Positions 36,457-46,004 are shown, numbered from the stretch's first letter. The stretch is 64,000 bases of DNA from Neisseria chenwenguii (GCF_002216145.1 NZ_CP022278.1:1922001-1986000), one strand, 5' to 3'. Program-made: numbers and translations. Notes: generated by a model from the letters alone, not told the origin.

Positions 36457-36654
36457 ATGAAACACCGTTACAAAAACCGCTGCGAATGCAGCAACTGTTG
36501 CAAACTGCTGGCCGTCGGCACAGGCGACTTTGAAATCAAATGCCCACGCTGCAAGACAGTCAACCGGTTTGGTTCTTTAACAACCCAGAATGCCGCCGAG
36601 CATCCGAATCCGAAAGGAAACAATGGATGCTCAAACCTTTTTCAGACGGCCTGA
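36457..36654 (+). CDS. com: Com-like zinc-finger translational regulator
   Basis: 65 residues. CECSNCCKLLA and IKCPRCKTVNR supply the four Cys of the Mu Com zinc finger. In Mu, Com binds mRNA to allow translation of the modification gene mom; here the next gene is a cytosine methyltransferase whose ATG lies inside the com end, so coupling is plausible. The 36330-36440 leader has hairpins such as CGCCACCTCGCGAGGCAGCG. Confidence 0.8.
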   Translation: MKHRYKNRCECSNCCKLLAVGTGDFEIKCPRCKTVNRFGSLTTQNAAEHPNPKGNNGCSNLFQTA

Positions 36655-37468
36655 ACCCACCGTTGGCAGCCTGTTCGCAGGCATCGGAGGATTCGACCTC
36701 GGCTTCGAAGCCGCAGGATTCCGCACCGCGTGGCAGGTTGAAATCGACCCGGTCTGCCGCGCCGTTCTCGCCGACCGCTTCCCCCATGCTGAACAGCACG
36801 AAGACGTGCGTACCTGCCTGCCCGCACTCTCCCGAACAGACGTTATCGTCGGCGGTTTCCCCTGCCAAGACGTTTCGGCAATGGGTAAACGACGCGGCCT
36901 TGCCGGAAAACGCACGGGGCTGTTCTTCGACGCAATGCACATCGTGCAGACCCTTCAACCGCGCTGGCTGGTGCTTGAAAATGTCCCCGGACTGCTCTTT
37001 TCAAACGATGGCCGCGACTTCCAAACGGTACTTGAAACGCTTGCCGAATGCGGGTATGTGGGATTTTGGCGGGTGCTGGACAGCCGTTATTTCGGAGTCC
37101 CCACTAAACGCCGCCGAATATTCGTGGTCGCAGGTTTTCGAGAGCTGCCCCCGGTTGGGCTGCTGGGTGATGCCGGACCAATGGAGCGCGTATCTGGCCA
37201 GACGGAAGCGGGCAGCCCGTGGGCGGACGCTCATCCTACGCTGCTTGCAGGTTTCGCCGACGGGACAAGTATCGACATCTCGGGCGGAAATATCGTTGCT
37301 GTCGCCGACAGCCGGCATCAGATGGTTGAGCGGCAGCGAGCATCTGAAGATTATGGGCTTCGGCGCGGACTGGATGCGGCCGACGCTACTCAGGCTCGGG
37401 CTGCCGGAAACGCCATCTGTCCGAAAGTCGCACAATGGATTGCTGAAAAACTCATCAGTACATTCTGA
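36623..37468 (+). CDS. C5-cytosine DNA methyltransferase
   Basis: 281 residues from ATG 36623 (an in-frame ATG at 36590 is possible). Motif I SLFAGIGGFDLGF, motif IV GGFPCQDVSAMGK with catalytic Cys, motif VI ENV, motif VIII KRRRIFVVAG and motif X AGNAICPKVAQWIAE are all in order, with a short target-recognition region, so it is likely active. No restriction gene is nearby; phage DNA protection is the probable role. The first codons include a DUS (TFFRRPEP). Overlaps com. Confidence 0.9.
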   Translation: MDAQTFFRRPEPTVGSLFAGIGGFDLGFEAAGFRTAWQVEIDPVCRAVLADRFPHAEQHEDVRTCLPALSRTDVIVGGFPCQDVSAMGKRRGLAGKRTGLFFDAMHIVQTLQPRWLVLENVPGLLFSNDGRDFQTVLETLAECGYVGFWRVLDSRYFGVPTKRRRIFVVAGFRELPPVGLLGDAGPMERVSGQTEAGSPWADAHPTLLAGFADGTSIDISGGNIVAVADSRHQMVERQRASEDYGLRRGLDAADATQARAAGNAICPKVAQWIAEKLISTF

Positions 37469-37522
37469 TTAACCGATACCGAGCACCGCAAGTGCCTTTT
37501 ACTCTATATATAAGGAGTCAAA

Positions 37523-38285
37523 ATGACACCCAAACCGCAACCGCCCGTACCGTGGATGGGCGGCAAACGCCGCTTGGCCAAACACCTGCTGCCCATGTTT
37601 CCCGAACACCAATGCTATGTGGAGCTTTTCGCCGGCGGCGCGGCCCTGTTTTTCCTGCGGCCGCAACCGGCAAAATGCGAAGTGCTCAACGACATCAACG
37701 GCCAACTCATCAACCTTTACCGCGTGGTGCAACACCACTTCGACGAGTTCGTGCGCCAGTTCGAATGGGCGCTGACCAGCCGCGAAGTGTTCGCCCGTCT
37801 GCAATCCACGCCGCCCGATGTGATGACCGACATCCAACGTGCCGCACGCTTCTTCTACCTGCAACACACCGCTTTCGGCGGTAAAACGGTTGACCACCAC
37901 TTCGGCACGGCCACCACCGGCCGCGGCTTTACCGCCGCCGATATTGCCGACCGCCTAAAATCCGCGCAGCAGCGGCTCAATGGCGTGTTTGTCGAGAACG
38001 AGCCGTGGGAAAAATGCTTTAAACGCTATGACCGCGAGCACACCTTCTTTTATGCCGACCCACCGTATTGGCAGACGGCAGGTTACGACAGAGCCTTTGA
38101 TTGGGCGCAGTACGAACTGCTGGTCAAGCGAGTGCAAAGGTAAGGTCATGCTTTCCATCAACGACCACCCGGATATTCGGGAGCTGTTCAAAGACTTCCG
38201 TATTCATCGACTGGAACTGGCTTACTCGGTTGCCCGCGACAAAACGCAAAAGACCAGCGGGGAGCTGGTCATCTGCAATTGGTAG
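37523..38285 (+). pseudogene. dam: DNA adenine methyltransferase (D12 class, Dam-like), frameshifted
   Basis: The first part runs from ATG 37523 to a stop at 38143: PWMGGKRRLAKHLLPMF (SAM motif), ELFAGGAALFF and YADPPYW (motif IV DPPY). The family C-terminus continues in another frame: KGKVMLSINDHPDIREL ... SGELVICNW, stop 38285. A one-base indel near 38126-38137 explains both. As read, the protein lacks about 45 residues and may be inactive; sequence error cannot be excluded. Confidence 0.82.
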
Positions 38286-38289
38286 ATAA

Positions 38290-38327
38290 AAAAAGCAAGG
38301 GCAATTCCAAACTGCTCTTGCTTTTTT
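38290..38327 (+). terminator. Terminator at the right edge of the prophage remnant
   Basis: AAAGCAAGGGCA pairs with TGCTCTTGCTTT (one G-T pair) and is followed by TTTTTT. Confidence 0.85.
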
Positions 38328-38460
38328 GTAACAGATTTTCATTGAGTGTAATAAAATATATTTTCTATTTTCTCAAAATCCAGCGCGCTTTTTCTCGCGT
38401 GGCTTCATCATGCCGTCTGAAACCCCTTTCCGATATTCCACACACTTCAACGAGGTATCC

Positions 38461-40002
38461 ATGAAATTTTTAGACCGTGAGGCCACGATTGCCAAGCCGG
38501 GTTTCAACCGTTGGCTGGTGCCGCCAGCCGCTTTGGCGGTACACCTTTCCATCGGCCAGATTTACGCCTATTCGGTGTTCAACGCGCCCCTGACCAAAAT
38601 CATCGGCATTACCGAATCCGCCGCGGACGACTGGAAGCTGACGACGGTCGGCTGGATTTTCAGCATCGCGCTGGCGGTGTTGGGTGCGTCGGCGGCGCTG
38701 TTCGGTACTTGGATGGAACGCGTCGGCCCGCGCAAAGCGATGTTTGTCGCGGCCTGCTGTTTCAGCTTGGGCTTTCTGGTTTCGGCACTCGGCGTCTCGA
38801 CCCACAACCTCGCGCTGCTTTATCTGGGCAACGGCGTGATTGGCGGCGTCGGGCTGGGTTTGGGCTATATCGGGCCGGTTTCGACGCTGATGAAATGGTT
38901 TCCCGACAAGCCGGGCATGGCGACGGGGCTGGCGATTATGGGCTTCGGCGGCGGCGCGATGCTGGCTTCGCCGATGTCGGTGGCGCTGATGAACCGCTTT
39001 GCCGGCGCGGCTTCGGTGGGCGTGGCGGAGACGTTTGTGGTGTTGGCGGCAGTGTATTTTGCGCTGATGATGTTCGGCGCGTTTACCATCCGCATCCCCG
39101 CCGAGGGCTGGAAACCCGAGGGTTACGTCGCGCCGAGATCCGCCAGCAAACTGGTCAGCAACAGCCACGTCAATGTCAATCAGGCAATGAAAACGCCGCA
39201 GTTTTGGCTGCTGTTTTGGGTGTTGTGCCTGAACGTAACCGCCGGCATCGGCGTATTGGGGCAGGCTTCGGTGATGATTCAGGAGCTGTTTTCCGAAACT
39301 TCCGTCGGCGCGCAGGCCGCCATCGGCGCGGGTGCGGCGGCGGGTTTTGTCAGTCTGTTGAGTTTGTTCAACATGGGCGGGCGTTTTGTCTGGTCGAGCG
39401 TTTCCGACAAAATCGGCCGCAAAAATACCTATACCGTCTTTTTCATTTTGGGCGCACTACTGTATCTCGCCGTGCCGCCGATTGGAGCAAGCGGCAATAA
39501 AGCGCTGTTTATCATCGGCTTTTGCGTGATTATGTCGATGTACGGCGGCGGCTTCGCAGCGATTCCCGCCTACCTGAAAGACCTGTTCGGCACCTACCAA
39601 GTCGGCGCGATTCACGGGCGAATCTTATTGGCCTGGTCAACCGCCGCCGTCGCCGGCCCCGTGTTGGTGAACTACATCCGCCAAAGCCAGATCGACAGCG
39701 GCGTTCCCGCCGCTGAGGCGTACAGCATCACAATGTACATCATGGCCACGCTGCTGGTGTTGGGCTTGCTGTGCAACCTCTGCGTAAGAGCCGTTCACGA
39801 AAAACATCACGAAACCGACATAAAAACCGCCGCCCACAGCGGCAATCCCGACGAGGAAACCGCCGTTTCCGATGCCTATCTGGTCGGCGAAAGCGTGTCG
39901 CACGGCGGCTTTTCCGTGTGGTGGCGCTGGGCGCTGGTCGGCATCCCGCTGGTTTACGGCATGGTGATGGTGTTTGTGAAAGCGCTGGATTTGTTTGGGT
40001 AA
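38461..40002 (+). CDS. MFS transporter, oxalate/formate antiporter-like (OFA) family
   Basis: 513 residues, about 12 helices, inner membrane. Features: AVHLSIGQIYAYSVFNAPL in helix 1, GTWMERVGPRKAMF (MFS motif A after helix 2), and KIGRKNTYTVFF as the second motif A. A roughly 50-residue cytoplasmic insert (KHHETDIKTAAHSG ...) precedes the last helix, as in YhjX-like members. ATG 38461 follows GAGG; an in-frame ATG at 38410 encodes a DUS and is rejected. Substrate is likely a small carboxylate. Confidence 0.85.
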   Translation: MKFLDREATIAKPGFNRWLVPPAALAVHLSIGQIYAYSVFNAPLTKIIGITESAADDWKLTTVGWIFSIALAVLGASAALFGTWMERVGPRKAMFVAACCFSLGFLVSALGVSTHNLALLYLGNGVIGGVGLGLGYIGPVSTLMKWFPDKPGMATGLAIMGFGGGAMLASPMSVALMNRFAGAASVGVAETFVVLAAVYFALMMFGAFTIRIPAEGWKPEGYVAPRSASKLVSNSHVNVNQAMKTPQFWLLFWVLCLNVTAGIGVLGQASVMIQELFSETSVGAQAAIGAGAAAGFVSLLSLFNMGGRFVWSSVSDKIGRKNTYTVFFILGALLYLAVPPIGASGNKALFIIGFCVIMSMYGGGFAAIPAYLKDLFGTYQVGAIHGRILLAWSTAAVAGPVLVNYIRQSQIDSGVPAAEAYSITMYIMATLLVLGLLCNLCVRAVHEKHHETDIKTAAHSGNPDEETAVSDAYLVGESVSHGGFSVWWRWALVGIPLVYGMVMVFVKALDLFG

Positions 40003-40023
40003 AGTGAAAAAAGTGAAATTGGA

Positions 40024-40053
40024 AAAAGGCCGTCTGAAATTCAGACGGCCTTT
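40024..40053. terminator. DUS terminator after the MFS gene
   Basis: AAAGGCCGTCTGAA and TTCAGACGGCCTTT form a near-perfect hairpin. Confidence 0.8.
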
Positions 40054-40096
40054 GTGTATAGGTTAGGGCGTTTACAGCGTTCCGACGCCCTGAGGA

Positions 40097-40192
40097 TCAG
40101 TGCGCGGTTTTAACCGACGGCGCGGTAGGTTTGCCGTTGAATGCGGCACGTTTCGCGGCTTGGAAAACAGCCAGTCGTCTGCGGTGTTGCAT
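40097..40192 (-). CDS. Possible 31-residue basic peptide
   Basis: ATG 40192 is preceded by AGGAAACTCGAT, a plausible ribosome binding site. The peptide is MQHRRRLAVFQAAKRA followed by 15 more residues, strongly basic. A hairpin GGGCGT/ACGCCC follows the stop (40068-40092). The rest of 40193-40473 shows only A+T-rich leader sequence and one DUS. Too short to judge by composition. Confidence 0.35.
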   Translation of the reverse strand: MQHRRRLAVFQAAKRAAFNGKPTAPSVKTAH

Positions 40193-40473
40193 ATCGAGTT
40201 TCCTTTCTATTTGTGTTGCAAGGTTGCGCGGATTTATTTTTTAAATCGTGTTTGCGCAAATTATTGTGAGATGTTATGCCTTGCATAGTAACGGGTTTGC
40301 GCAGTGTTGAAAAGCGTTGTTGTGTAAATTTATCAGGCGCTTATGTAATGTGTGGTGGAAATGGAACGATTGTGATGGTTTTGGTAGGAATTATTTCGGA
40401 TGAAAAAGACGTCTGAAATTTGGGTGTAGCGACACCAAAAAATTTCAGACGGCCTGTTTTTATCGGAACGGCG

Positions 40474-41733
40474 TTACCCGCGCACCTGCCCGTTGCCCAA
40501 CACAATCCATTTCTGCGAGGTCAGGCCTTCGAGGCCGACGGGGCCGCGGACGTGGATTTTGTCGGTGGAAATGCCGATTTCGGCGCCGAGGCCGTATTCG
40601 AAGCCGTCGGCGAAACGGGTGGAAGCGTTCACCATCACGCTCGCGCTGTCGACGGCGCGCAGGAAGGTTTGGGCGTCGGTGTAGCTTTCGGTCACGATGG
40701 CATCGGTGTGGCGGCTGCCGTGGGTGTTGATGTGGGCAACGGCTTCGGTAAGGTTGTCCACGATTTTGATGGCGAGAATCGGGGCGAGGTATTCGGTGTC
40801 CCAATCTTCGTCGGAGGCCGTCTGAATATCGGGCAGAATGGCCAAAGTACGCGGACAGCCGCGCAATTCGACTCTTTTTTCGGCGTATTTGGCGGCGAGC
40901 AGGGGCAGGATTTCGGCGGCGCGTTTTTCGTGAACGAGCAGGGTTTCCATGGTGTTGCAGGTGCCGTAGCGCGAGGTCTTGGCGTTGATGGCGATGTTGA
41001 GGGCTTTTTCGGTGTCGGCGGCTTGATCGATGTAAACGTGGCAGATGCCGTCGAGATGTTTGATCACGGGAACGCGCGCTTCGGCGGCGATGCGCGCAAC
41101 CAGCGATTTGCCGCCGCGCGGGATGATGACGTCGATGAGTTCGGGGCTTTGCAGCATGGCGCCGACGCTTTCGCGGTCGGTGTTTTTAATCAGGCTCACG
41201 GCGGCGGCGGGCAGACCGTTTTCCCGAAGGGCTTGGGTGATGAGTTTGGCAATGGCCATATTGCTGCGGAACGCCTCGCTGCCGCCGCGCAAGACGCAGG
41301 CATTGCCCGATTTCAGGCACAGAGCCGCCGCGTCAACGGTAACGTTGGGGCGCGATTCGTAAATGATGCCGATGACACCGAGCGGCACGCGCATTTTGCC
41401 GATTTGCAGGCCGTTGGGGCGGATGCGGAATTCGTCCATTTCGCCGACGGGGTCGGGCAGGGCGGCGATTTGGCGCAAGCCTTCGCACATGGCTTCGACG
41501 GTGTTTTCGGTAAGTTTCAAACGCTCGAGCAGGGCGGGTTCCAGTCCTTTTTGCTCGGCCTGCTGCATATCCTGCGCATTGGCGGCGAGGATGTCGGCGG
41601 CGTGTTGTTTGATGAGTTCGGCGGTGCGCAGAAGGGCGGCGTTTTTCTGTGCGGCGGAAGCGGTGGAAACGGCGTAAAACGCGGTTTTGGCGGCGCTTGC
41701 GGTTTGGCGGACGTAATCGCGGATGTTTTGCAT
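40474..41733 (-). CDS. proA: Gamma-glutamyl phosphate reductase ProA
   Basis: 419 residues from ATG 41733. It reduces glutamyl phosphate to the semialdehyde in proline synthesis, using NADPH. Aldehyde-dehydrogenase fold with [22 protein letters not shown] and the catalytic Cys in [15 protein letters not shown]; the end [23 protein letters not shown] is typical. Longer in-frame starts pass through a DUS and intergenic sequence. proB is not adjacent. Confidence 0.95.
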   Translation of the reverse strand: MQNIRDYVRQTASAAKTAFYAVSTASAAQKNAALLRTAELIKQHAADILAANAQDMQQAEQKGLEPALLERLKLTENTVEAMCEGLRQIAALPDPVGEMDEFRIRPNGLQIGKMRVPLGVIGIIYESRPNVTVDAAALCLKSGNACVLRGGSEAFRSNMAIAKLITQALRENGLPAAAVSLIKNTDRESVGAMLQSPELIDVIIPRGGKSLVARIAAEARVPVIKHLDGICHVYIDQAADTEKALNIAINAKTSRYGTCNTMETLLVHEKRAAEILPLLAAKYAEKRVELRGCPRTLAILPDIQTASDEDWDTEYLAPILAIKIVDNLTEAVAHINTHGSRHTDAIVTESYTDAQTFLRAVDSASVMVNASTRFADGFEYGLGAEIGISTDKIHVRGPVGLEGLTSQKWIVLGNGQVRG

Positions 41734-41880
41734 GGCGGGGTTTTCCTTGCGGTTGAGGCCGTCTGAAAGTTGGTTTCCCGATGGGAAACGGGTTTTCAGA
41801 CGGCCTTTTGTGGTGCGGCGTATCGGGCGGCTGTAATGGCTATGTGGCGTATCGGGCGGAAAAAACAAGGGGCGGACGGT

Positions 41881-42468
41881 TTAAGCTAAGCCGAGTTTGC
41901 TTTCCAGTGCGGCTTTGGCCTGCGGCCATTCGCTGCGGATCATGCTGTACACCACCGAATCGCGGACGCTGCCGTCGCCGCGCAGTCTGTCGCCGCGGAT
42001 AACGCCGTCTTTTTTCGCGCCCAGCCGCTCGATGGCGCGCTGCGAGCGCTTGTTGAGAATATCGGTGCACCAGCCTGCGGTTTGGAAACCGAGCGTATCA
42101 AACGCATGGCACAGCAGCAGATATTTGCAGGTGGTGTTGACGGCGGTGCGCCAATGGCTTTGGCCGTACCAAGTGTAGCCGATTTCAAAGCGGCGCTCGG
42201 GCAGCAGAACATTATAGTAACTGGTGCTGCCGATGACTTTGCCGCTTGCTTCGTCGATAACGGCAAATGCCGTGCGGTCGGGCGTTTCCAGCGCGAGGCG
42301 GATATAGTCGGCGGCTTCTTCGGGGCGGGGGATGGCGGTGTAGCAGGTATCCCAAAGCTGACCGTCGGACGCCGCTTCGCCCAAGCCCGTTTCATGCGCG
42401 CCCGTCAGCGGCTCGAGGCGGATGCCGTTCAGACGAAGGGTAACGGGGGCAATCGGTTTCTGTATCAT
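41881..42468 (-). CDS. GNAT acetyltransferase, RimJ/RimL type
   Basis: 195 residues. TLRLNGIRLEPLTGAH starts the fold; the acetyl-CoA and core strands include GSTSYYNV, FEIGYTWYGQSHWRTAVN and the C-terminal LNKRSQRAIERLGAKKDGVIR. RimJ/RimL proteins acetylate N-termini of proteins or small molecules; the substrate is unknown. Followed after a DUS by proA in the same direction; rfbD is 18 bp upstream. Confidence 0.82.
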   Translation of the reverse strand: MIQKPIAPVTLRLNGIRLEPLTGAHETGLGEAASDGQLWDTCYTAIPRPEEAADYIRLALETPDRTAFAVIDEASGKVIGSTSYYNVLLPERRFEIGYTWYGQSHWRTAVNTTCKYLLLCHAFDTLGFQTAGWCTDILNKRSQRAIERLGAKKDGVIRGDRLRGDGSVRDSVVYSMIRSEWPQAKAALESKLGLA

Positions 42469-42486
42469 GTTTTCAGACGGCCTTTC

Positions 42487-43350
42487 TTAATCCAGTTTGG
42501 TAATAATGTCGGCCAGCGCTTTGCGCCAGTCCGACGGGCACGCGCCGGCGACGGATTCGATTTTGCGGCAGTCTAAAATGCTGTATTGCGGGCGCGGCGC
42601 GGGGGCGGGGTATTCGGCGGTGGTGATGCCTTTGACTTCGGGCGATTTGAAGCCGTCGATCTGTTTGGCGGCCGTCTGAAAAACGGTTTGGGCAAATTCG
42701 CACCACGTCGCGGATTCGCCGCCGGCGTAGTGGAAAATGCCGCGCAGGGGCTCGGGGCTGCGCAAGACGGCGATGACGGCGTCGGCGAGGTCGCCGGCGT
42801 AGGTGGGTGTGCCCGTTTGGTCGGCGACGACGGAAAGCGTGTCTCGTTCGCCCGCCAGACGCATCATGGTTTTGACGAAATTATTGCCGTATTCGCTAAA
42901 CAGCCATGAGGTGCGGATGACGACGGTTTCGGTGTATTCGGCCAGTGCCAAAAGTTCGCCGGCGGCTTTGGATTTGCCGTACACGCTTTGCGGGTTGACG
43001 GGGTCGCTTTCGCGGTAGGGCGTTTTACCTTTTCCGTCAAACACATAATCGGTGGAAACATGGATAAACCGCGCTTGGGCGGCAGCCGCGGCGGCGGCAA
43101 GATTGCGCACGGCGGCGGCGTTGACGGCAAAAGCGGCTTTGTCGTCGCTCTCGGCTTTGTCAACGGCGGTGTAGGCGGCGGTGTTGACGATGGCGTCGGG
43201 CTGGAAGTTTTGCACCATCGTTTGCACGGCATCTTGGTCGGTAATGTCGAGCGAGGCGGAATCGGTGGCGATGAGTTCCCACGAATCGGGCAGGCGGTCG
43301 CGGAAGCAGCGTGCCAGTTGGCCTTTCGAGCCGGTCAGTAAGATGCGCAT
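42487..43350 (-). CDS. rfbD: dTDP-4-dehydrorhamnose reductase RfbD
   Basis: 287 residues from ATG 43350 with GGAG upstream. Rossmann motif GSKGQLA (6-12) binds NADPH; STDYVFDGKGKTPYRESD and SVYGKSKAAGE hold the YxxxK catalytic pair. It performs the last step of dTDP-L-rhamnose synthesis. Other rml genes are not adjacent, so the exact pathway partner lies elsewhere. A DUS follows the stop. Confidence 0.88.
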   Translation of the reverse strand: MRILLTGSKGQLARCFRDRLPDSWELIATDSASLDITDQDAVQTMVQNFQPDAIVNTAAYTAVDKAESDDKAAFAVNAAAVRNLAAAAAAAQARFIHVSTDYVFDGKGKTPYRESDPVNPQSVYGKSKAAGELLALAEYTETVVIRTSWLFSEYGNNFVKTMMRLAGERDTLSVVADQTGTPTYAGDLADAVIAVLRSPEPLRGIFHYAGGESATWCEFAQTVFQTAAKQIDGFKSPEVKGITTAEYPAPAPRPQYSILDCRKIESVAGACPSDWRKALADIITKLD

Positions 43351-43397
43351 GGGGTTCTCCTTAGTCTTGCAAAAGTGAAATGGTTTTATCAAAAACC

Positions 43398-43403
43398 ATT
43401 ATA
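43398..43403 (-). promoter_or_regulatory. -10 box upstream of rfbD
   Basis: A perfect TATAAT on the minus strand about 50 bp before the rfbD ATG; the -35 region is weak. Confidence 0.45.
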
Positions 43404-43573
43404 GAGCAAATCGCACCCGCCGATTATCGGAAAAATGCTTTGTTTGGCAGATTCTGCTTACCGGCGGGAATTTTTACACTATACTCGGAACTGATTTTTC
43501 AGACGGCCTACTAAGTCAAAGTAGGCCGTCTGAAAAAATATTTCCCAAACTTATCTGATAAACGGAGTAAGCG

Positions 43574-44164
43574 ATGTTTAAAAAATGGTTGGCCGTATTG
43601 GCCGTGATGACTTCGATGTTTGCCTTGAGCGGCTGCGGCTACAACACCATGCAGGCGCAGGACGAGGCGGCGAATGCGGCTTGGTCGGAAGTGTTGAACC
43701 AGTATCAGCGGCGTGCCGATTTGATTCCGAATTTGGTCAATACGGTGAAAGGTTATGCGAAACACGAAGAAAAGGTGCTGACCGAAGTGACCGCGGCGCG
43801 CAGTAAAGTCGGCAGCGTGCAATTGACTGCGGAAGACGCGGCGAATCCTGAGAAAATCAAGCAGTTCCAGCAGGCGCAGGGCGAATTGAGCGGCGCGCTG
43901 TCGCGCCTTTTGGTGGTGTCGGAAAACTATCCGCAGCTCAAAGCCGACCAAAACTTCCGCGATTTGCAGGCGCAGCTCGAGGGTACGGAAAACCGCATCA
44001 CAATGGCGCGCAACAACTATATTAAGTCGGTGCAGACTTATAACACCACGCTGCGCCAGTTTCCGCAAAACATTACCGCCAAAATCTTCGGTATGGAACC
44101 GCGGGCGAACTTCAGCGTGGAAAACGAAAAAGCTGTTTCCGGCGCGCCTAAGGTCGAGTTTTGA
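43574..44164 (+). CDS. lemA: LemA-family lipoprotein
   Basis: 196 residues. Lipoprotein signal with lipobox LSGC (Cys21). The LemA domain is largely helical: NTMQAQDEAANAAWSEVLNQYQRRADLIPNLVNTVKGYAKHE is the signature region, then NRITMARNNYI. Function not settled; usually linked to TPM-domain genes, as here (44558 and 45415). Preceded by TATACT and an inverted DUS. Confidence 0.9.
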   Translation: MFKKWLAVLAVMTSMFALSGCGYNTMQAQDEAANAAWSEVLNQYQRRADLIPNLVNTVKGYAKHEEKVLTEVTAARSKVGSVQLTAEDAANPEKIKQFQQAQGELSGALSRLLVVSENYPQLKADQNFRDLQAQLEGTENRITMARNNYIKSVQTYNTTLRQFPQNITAKIFGMEPRANFSVENEKAVSGAPKVEF

Positions 44165-44557
44165 TTTTCAGACGGCCTGAAAGGTCAGAGGCTGTCTGAA
44201 AATGAAGTGTAGGGTGGGTTCACACCCACCCTACACTTCAATGCTTCAACATTTGGGGCCGTCTGAAAAACAGGCCGTAGGTACGATTAGCCGTCACAAG
44301 CGGCGTAATCGTACGAACACCGGTTCCATTGTGCTTGCGTGCGGTTACGCGCAAAAAAACGCGCTAACCGCATCTACTGCCACTGACGATGCTGAAGATG
44401 CGTAGGGTGGGTGTAAACCCACCATTTATTCAAAATTTTCAGACGGCAGGTTGAAGTTTCAGGCGGCATCAAAATGGTGGGGTTGCCCACCCTACGCATC
44501 AACGATCTCAAATACCGTCTGAAAAACCGTCCCCGCACCCAAAACAAAGGAAAAACC
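44165..44557. repeat. Intergenic block of dispersed inverted repeats
   Basis: The clearest is a perfect hairpin at 44203-44240 with 17-bp arms (TGAAGTGTAGGGTGGGT and complement) and loop TCAC. GTAGGGTGGG-type copies recur at 44402 and inverted at 44480-44500, together with DUS. No gene is seen. The copies resemble those at 16107 and may be a small mobile repeat family. Confidence 0.7.
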
Positions 44558-45415
44558 ATGCCCGATATTTTGCGTAAAACCGCGTTTGCGCTGCTGATGC
44601 TGATGAGCAGCCTGCTGTTTGCCGTCGAAACCGCCGTGCCGTCGCTGACGGCGCCGGTGATGGATACGGCGCAGATGATGAGCAGCACGGAGCGCGAGAC
44701 TTTAAACGCGCACCTGCTGCAATACAGCCGCGACAAAGGCAGCCAGATTGTCGTGCTGACCGTGCCGTCGATCGGGTCGGAGACGCCGTTTGAGTATTCG
44801 GCCAGAGTGATGGAGGCGTGGCAGCTCGGGCGCAAGGATGTGAACGACGGCGTGCTGCTGCTTTTGGTGCGCGACGAGCGTAAAACCCATCTGGCGGTCG
44901 GACGCGGTTTGGAGGGCGCGATTCCCGATGTGTACGCGAAACGGATTTTGCAGGACGTACTCGCGCCCAAGCTGCGCGAGGGCAAGACCGACGAGGGCAT
45001 CGCGGCGGCAGTGGTTCAGATTGAAAAATTGATTGCGGGCGAGAAACTGCCTGAAACGCGACAAACCGAAAATACGGATACGGGCGGAGACAGTTTTCTT
45101 GTGCTGCTGTTTGTACCGCTGATTGCGGGCAGTCTGTTGGTCAGGCTGTTCGGGCTTTTTGCGGGGAGTGGGATAACGGGCGGACTTACCTTTCTGGCGG
45201 CGCTGCTGTTCGGTTGGTCGTTTGGCATCGCGCTGGTTGTCGGATTTATCGGCGCGATGCTGGCCTTATTCTTCTTTAGTCTAGGTGCGTTTGTCTCGGG
45301 CGGCGGCAACGGCGGTTTCGGCGGCGGAAGTCCGGGCGGCTGGAACAGTAGTGGCGGCGGATTCAGTGGCGGAGGCGGCAGCTTCGGCGGCGGCGGTGCA
45401 TCAGGGAGTTGGTAA
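44558..45415 (+). CDS. TPM-domain membrane protein (YgcG family)
   Basis: 285 residues. Signal peptide (ILRKTAFALLMLMSSLLFAVETA), then a periplasmic TPM domain (VMDTAQMMSSTERETLNAHL ... KIAVGRGLEGA region LAVGRGLEGAIPD), two hydrophobic helices (about 190-255) and a Gly/Ser-rich tail ending GGGGASGSW. Start ATG 44558 follows AAAGGAAA; an upstream in-frame GTG/ATG at 44474 is in repeat DNA. Its stop overlaps the next gene's ATG (TAATG). Function unknown; perhaps envelope maintenance with LemA. Confidence 0.88.
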   Translation: MPDILRKTAFALLMLMSSLLFAVETAVPSLTAPVMDTAQMMSSTERETLNAHLLQYSRDKGSQIVVLTVPSIGSETPFEYSARVMEAWQLGRKDVNDGVLLLLVRDERKTHLAVGRGLEGAIPDVYAKRILQDVLAPKLREGKTDEGIAAAVVQIEKLIAGEKLPETRQTENTDTGGDSFLVLLFVPLIAGSLLVRLFGLFAGSGITGGLTFLAALLFGWSFGIALVVGFIGAMLALFFFSLGAFVSGGGNGGFGGGSPGGWNSSGGGFSGGGGSFGGGGASGSW

Positions 45416-45927
45416 TGGAACAGAATAAATTCAAACGCTTATGGAAACATTGGCAATACCCGCGCTGGCGGGTGGAGCAGTTTTTTCCGACGGCCGCGCT
45501 GCAAAACATCAGCCGTAAAATCGCGGAATCAGAGCGCAAACATGCAGGACAGATTCGCTTTGTAGTGGAAGCGCGCTTTGACAGCGCCGCCGTTTTGGCG
45601 GGCATCACACCGCATCAGCGCGCGTTGCAATGGTTCGGCGAACTGGGAGTGTGGGATACGGAACACAACTGCGGCGTGTTGGTCTATGTGTCGTTTGCCG
45701 ACCGCGCGGTGGAGATCGTCGCCGACCGCGGCATCAGTCGTAAAGTGCCGCAGGAAGAATGGCAGAACATCTGCCGCACCGTCAGCGATGCGTTCAGCAA
45801 CGGTCGCTACCCCGAGGGCTTGCAGCAGGGTTTGGAAGAAGCGGATGCGCTGTTGAGTGCACTCTTTCCGCGCGTTGGCGGCAGAGATTATCCTGACGAT
45901 TTGGCAAACGAGGTCGTATTGGCCTAA
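45415..45927 (+). CDS. Second TPM-domain protein
   Basis: 170 residues, no signal peptide. TPM core: AGQIRFVVEARFDSAAVLAG, then NCGVLVYVSFADRAVEIVADRGI. It overlaps the upstream gene by one base and is followed by a DUS terminator, so lemA-TPM-TPM form a unit. Likely at the inner-membrane face. Function not established. Confidence 0.85.
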   Translation: MEQNKFKRLWKHWQYPRWRVEQFFPTAALQNISRKIAESERKHAGQIRFVVEARFDSAAVLAGITPHQRALQWFGELGVWDTEHNCGVLVYVSFADRAVEIVADRGISRKVPQEEWQNICRTVSDAFSNGRYPEGLQQGLEEADALLSALFPRVGGRDYPDDLANEVVLA

Positions 45928-45942
45928 CGGAGGTTGTCCGTA

Positions 45943-46004
45943 AAAAAGGCCGTCTGAAAATTGACAAAGAACCTCTTCTTTTCAATTTTCAGACGGCTTT
46001 TTTT
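45943..46004. terminator. Large DUS terminator
   Basis: AAAGGCCGTCTGAAAATTGA pairs with TCAATTTTCAGACGGCTTT, a stem of about 19 bp, followed by T residues. Confidence 0.85.

Larger units (their letters stand above)
27897..38285. mobile_element. Rearranged Mu-like prophage remnant
   Basis: Mu-type late genes gp27 (fragment), gp28, gp29, gp30 and gpG lie on the minus strand (32901 to 27897). Tail-fibre fragment, com-like and methylase genes, which sit at the right end of Mu-like phages, lie on the plus strand (35318 to 38285). In an intact phage both blocks share one direction. An IS21-family element lies at the junction. Transposase A/B, repressor, capsid protein and most tail genes are absent, so the element is defective. 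Confidence 0.85.

Noticed and set aside
36540..37472. A 310-codon plus-strand frame overlapping the C5 methyltransferase
   Set aside because: The other frame carries every C5 motif in order; this one carries none.
40420..41766. A 448-codon plus-strand frame
   Set aside because: It lies exactly opposite proA and encodes a Gly/Ala/Phe-rich shadow product.
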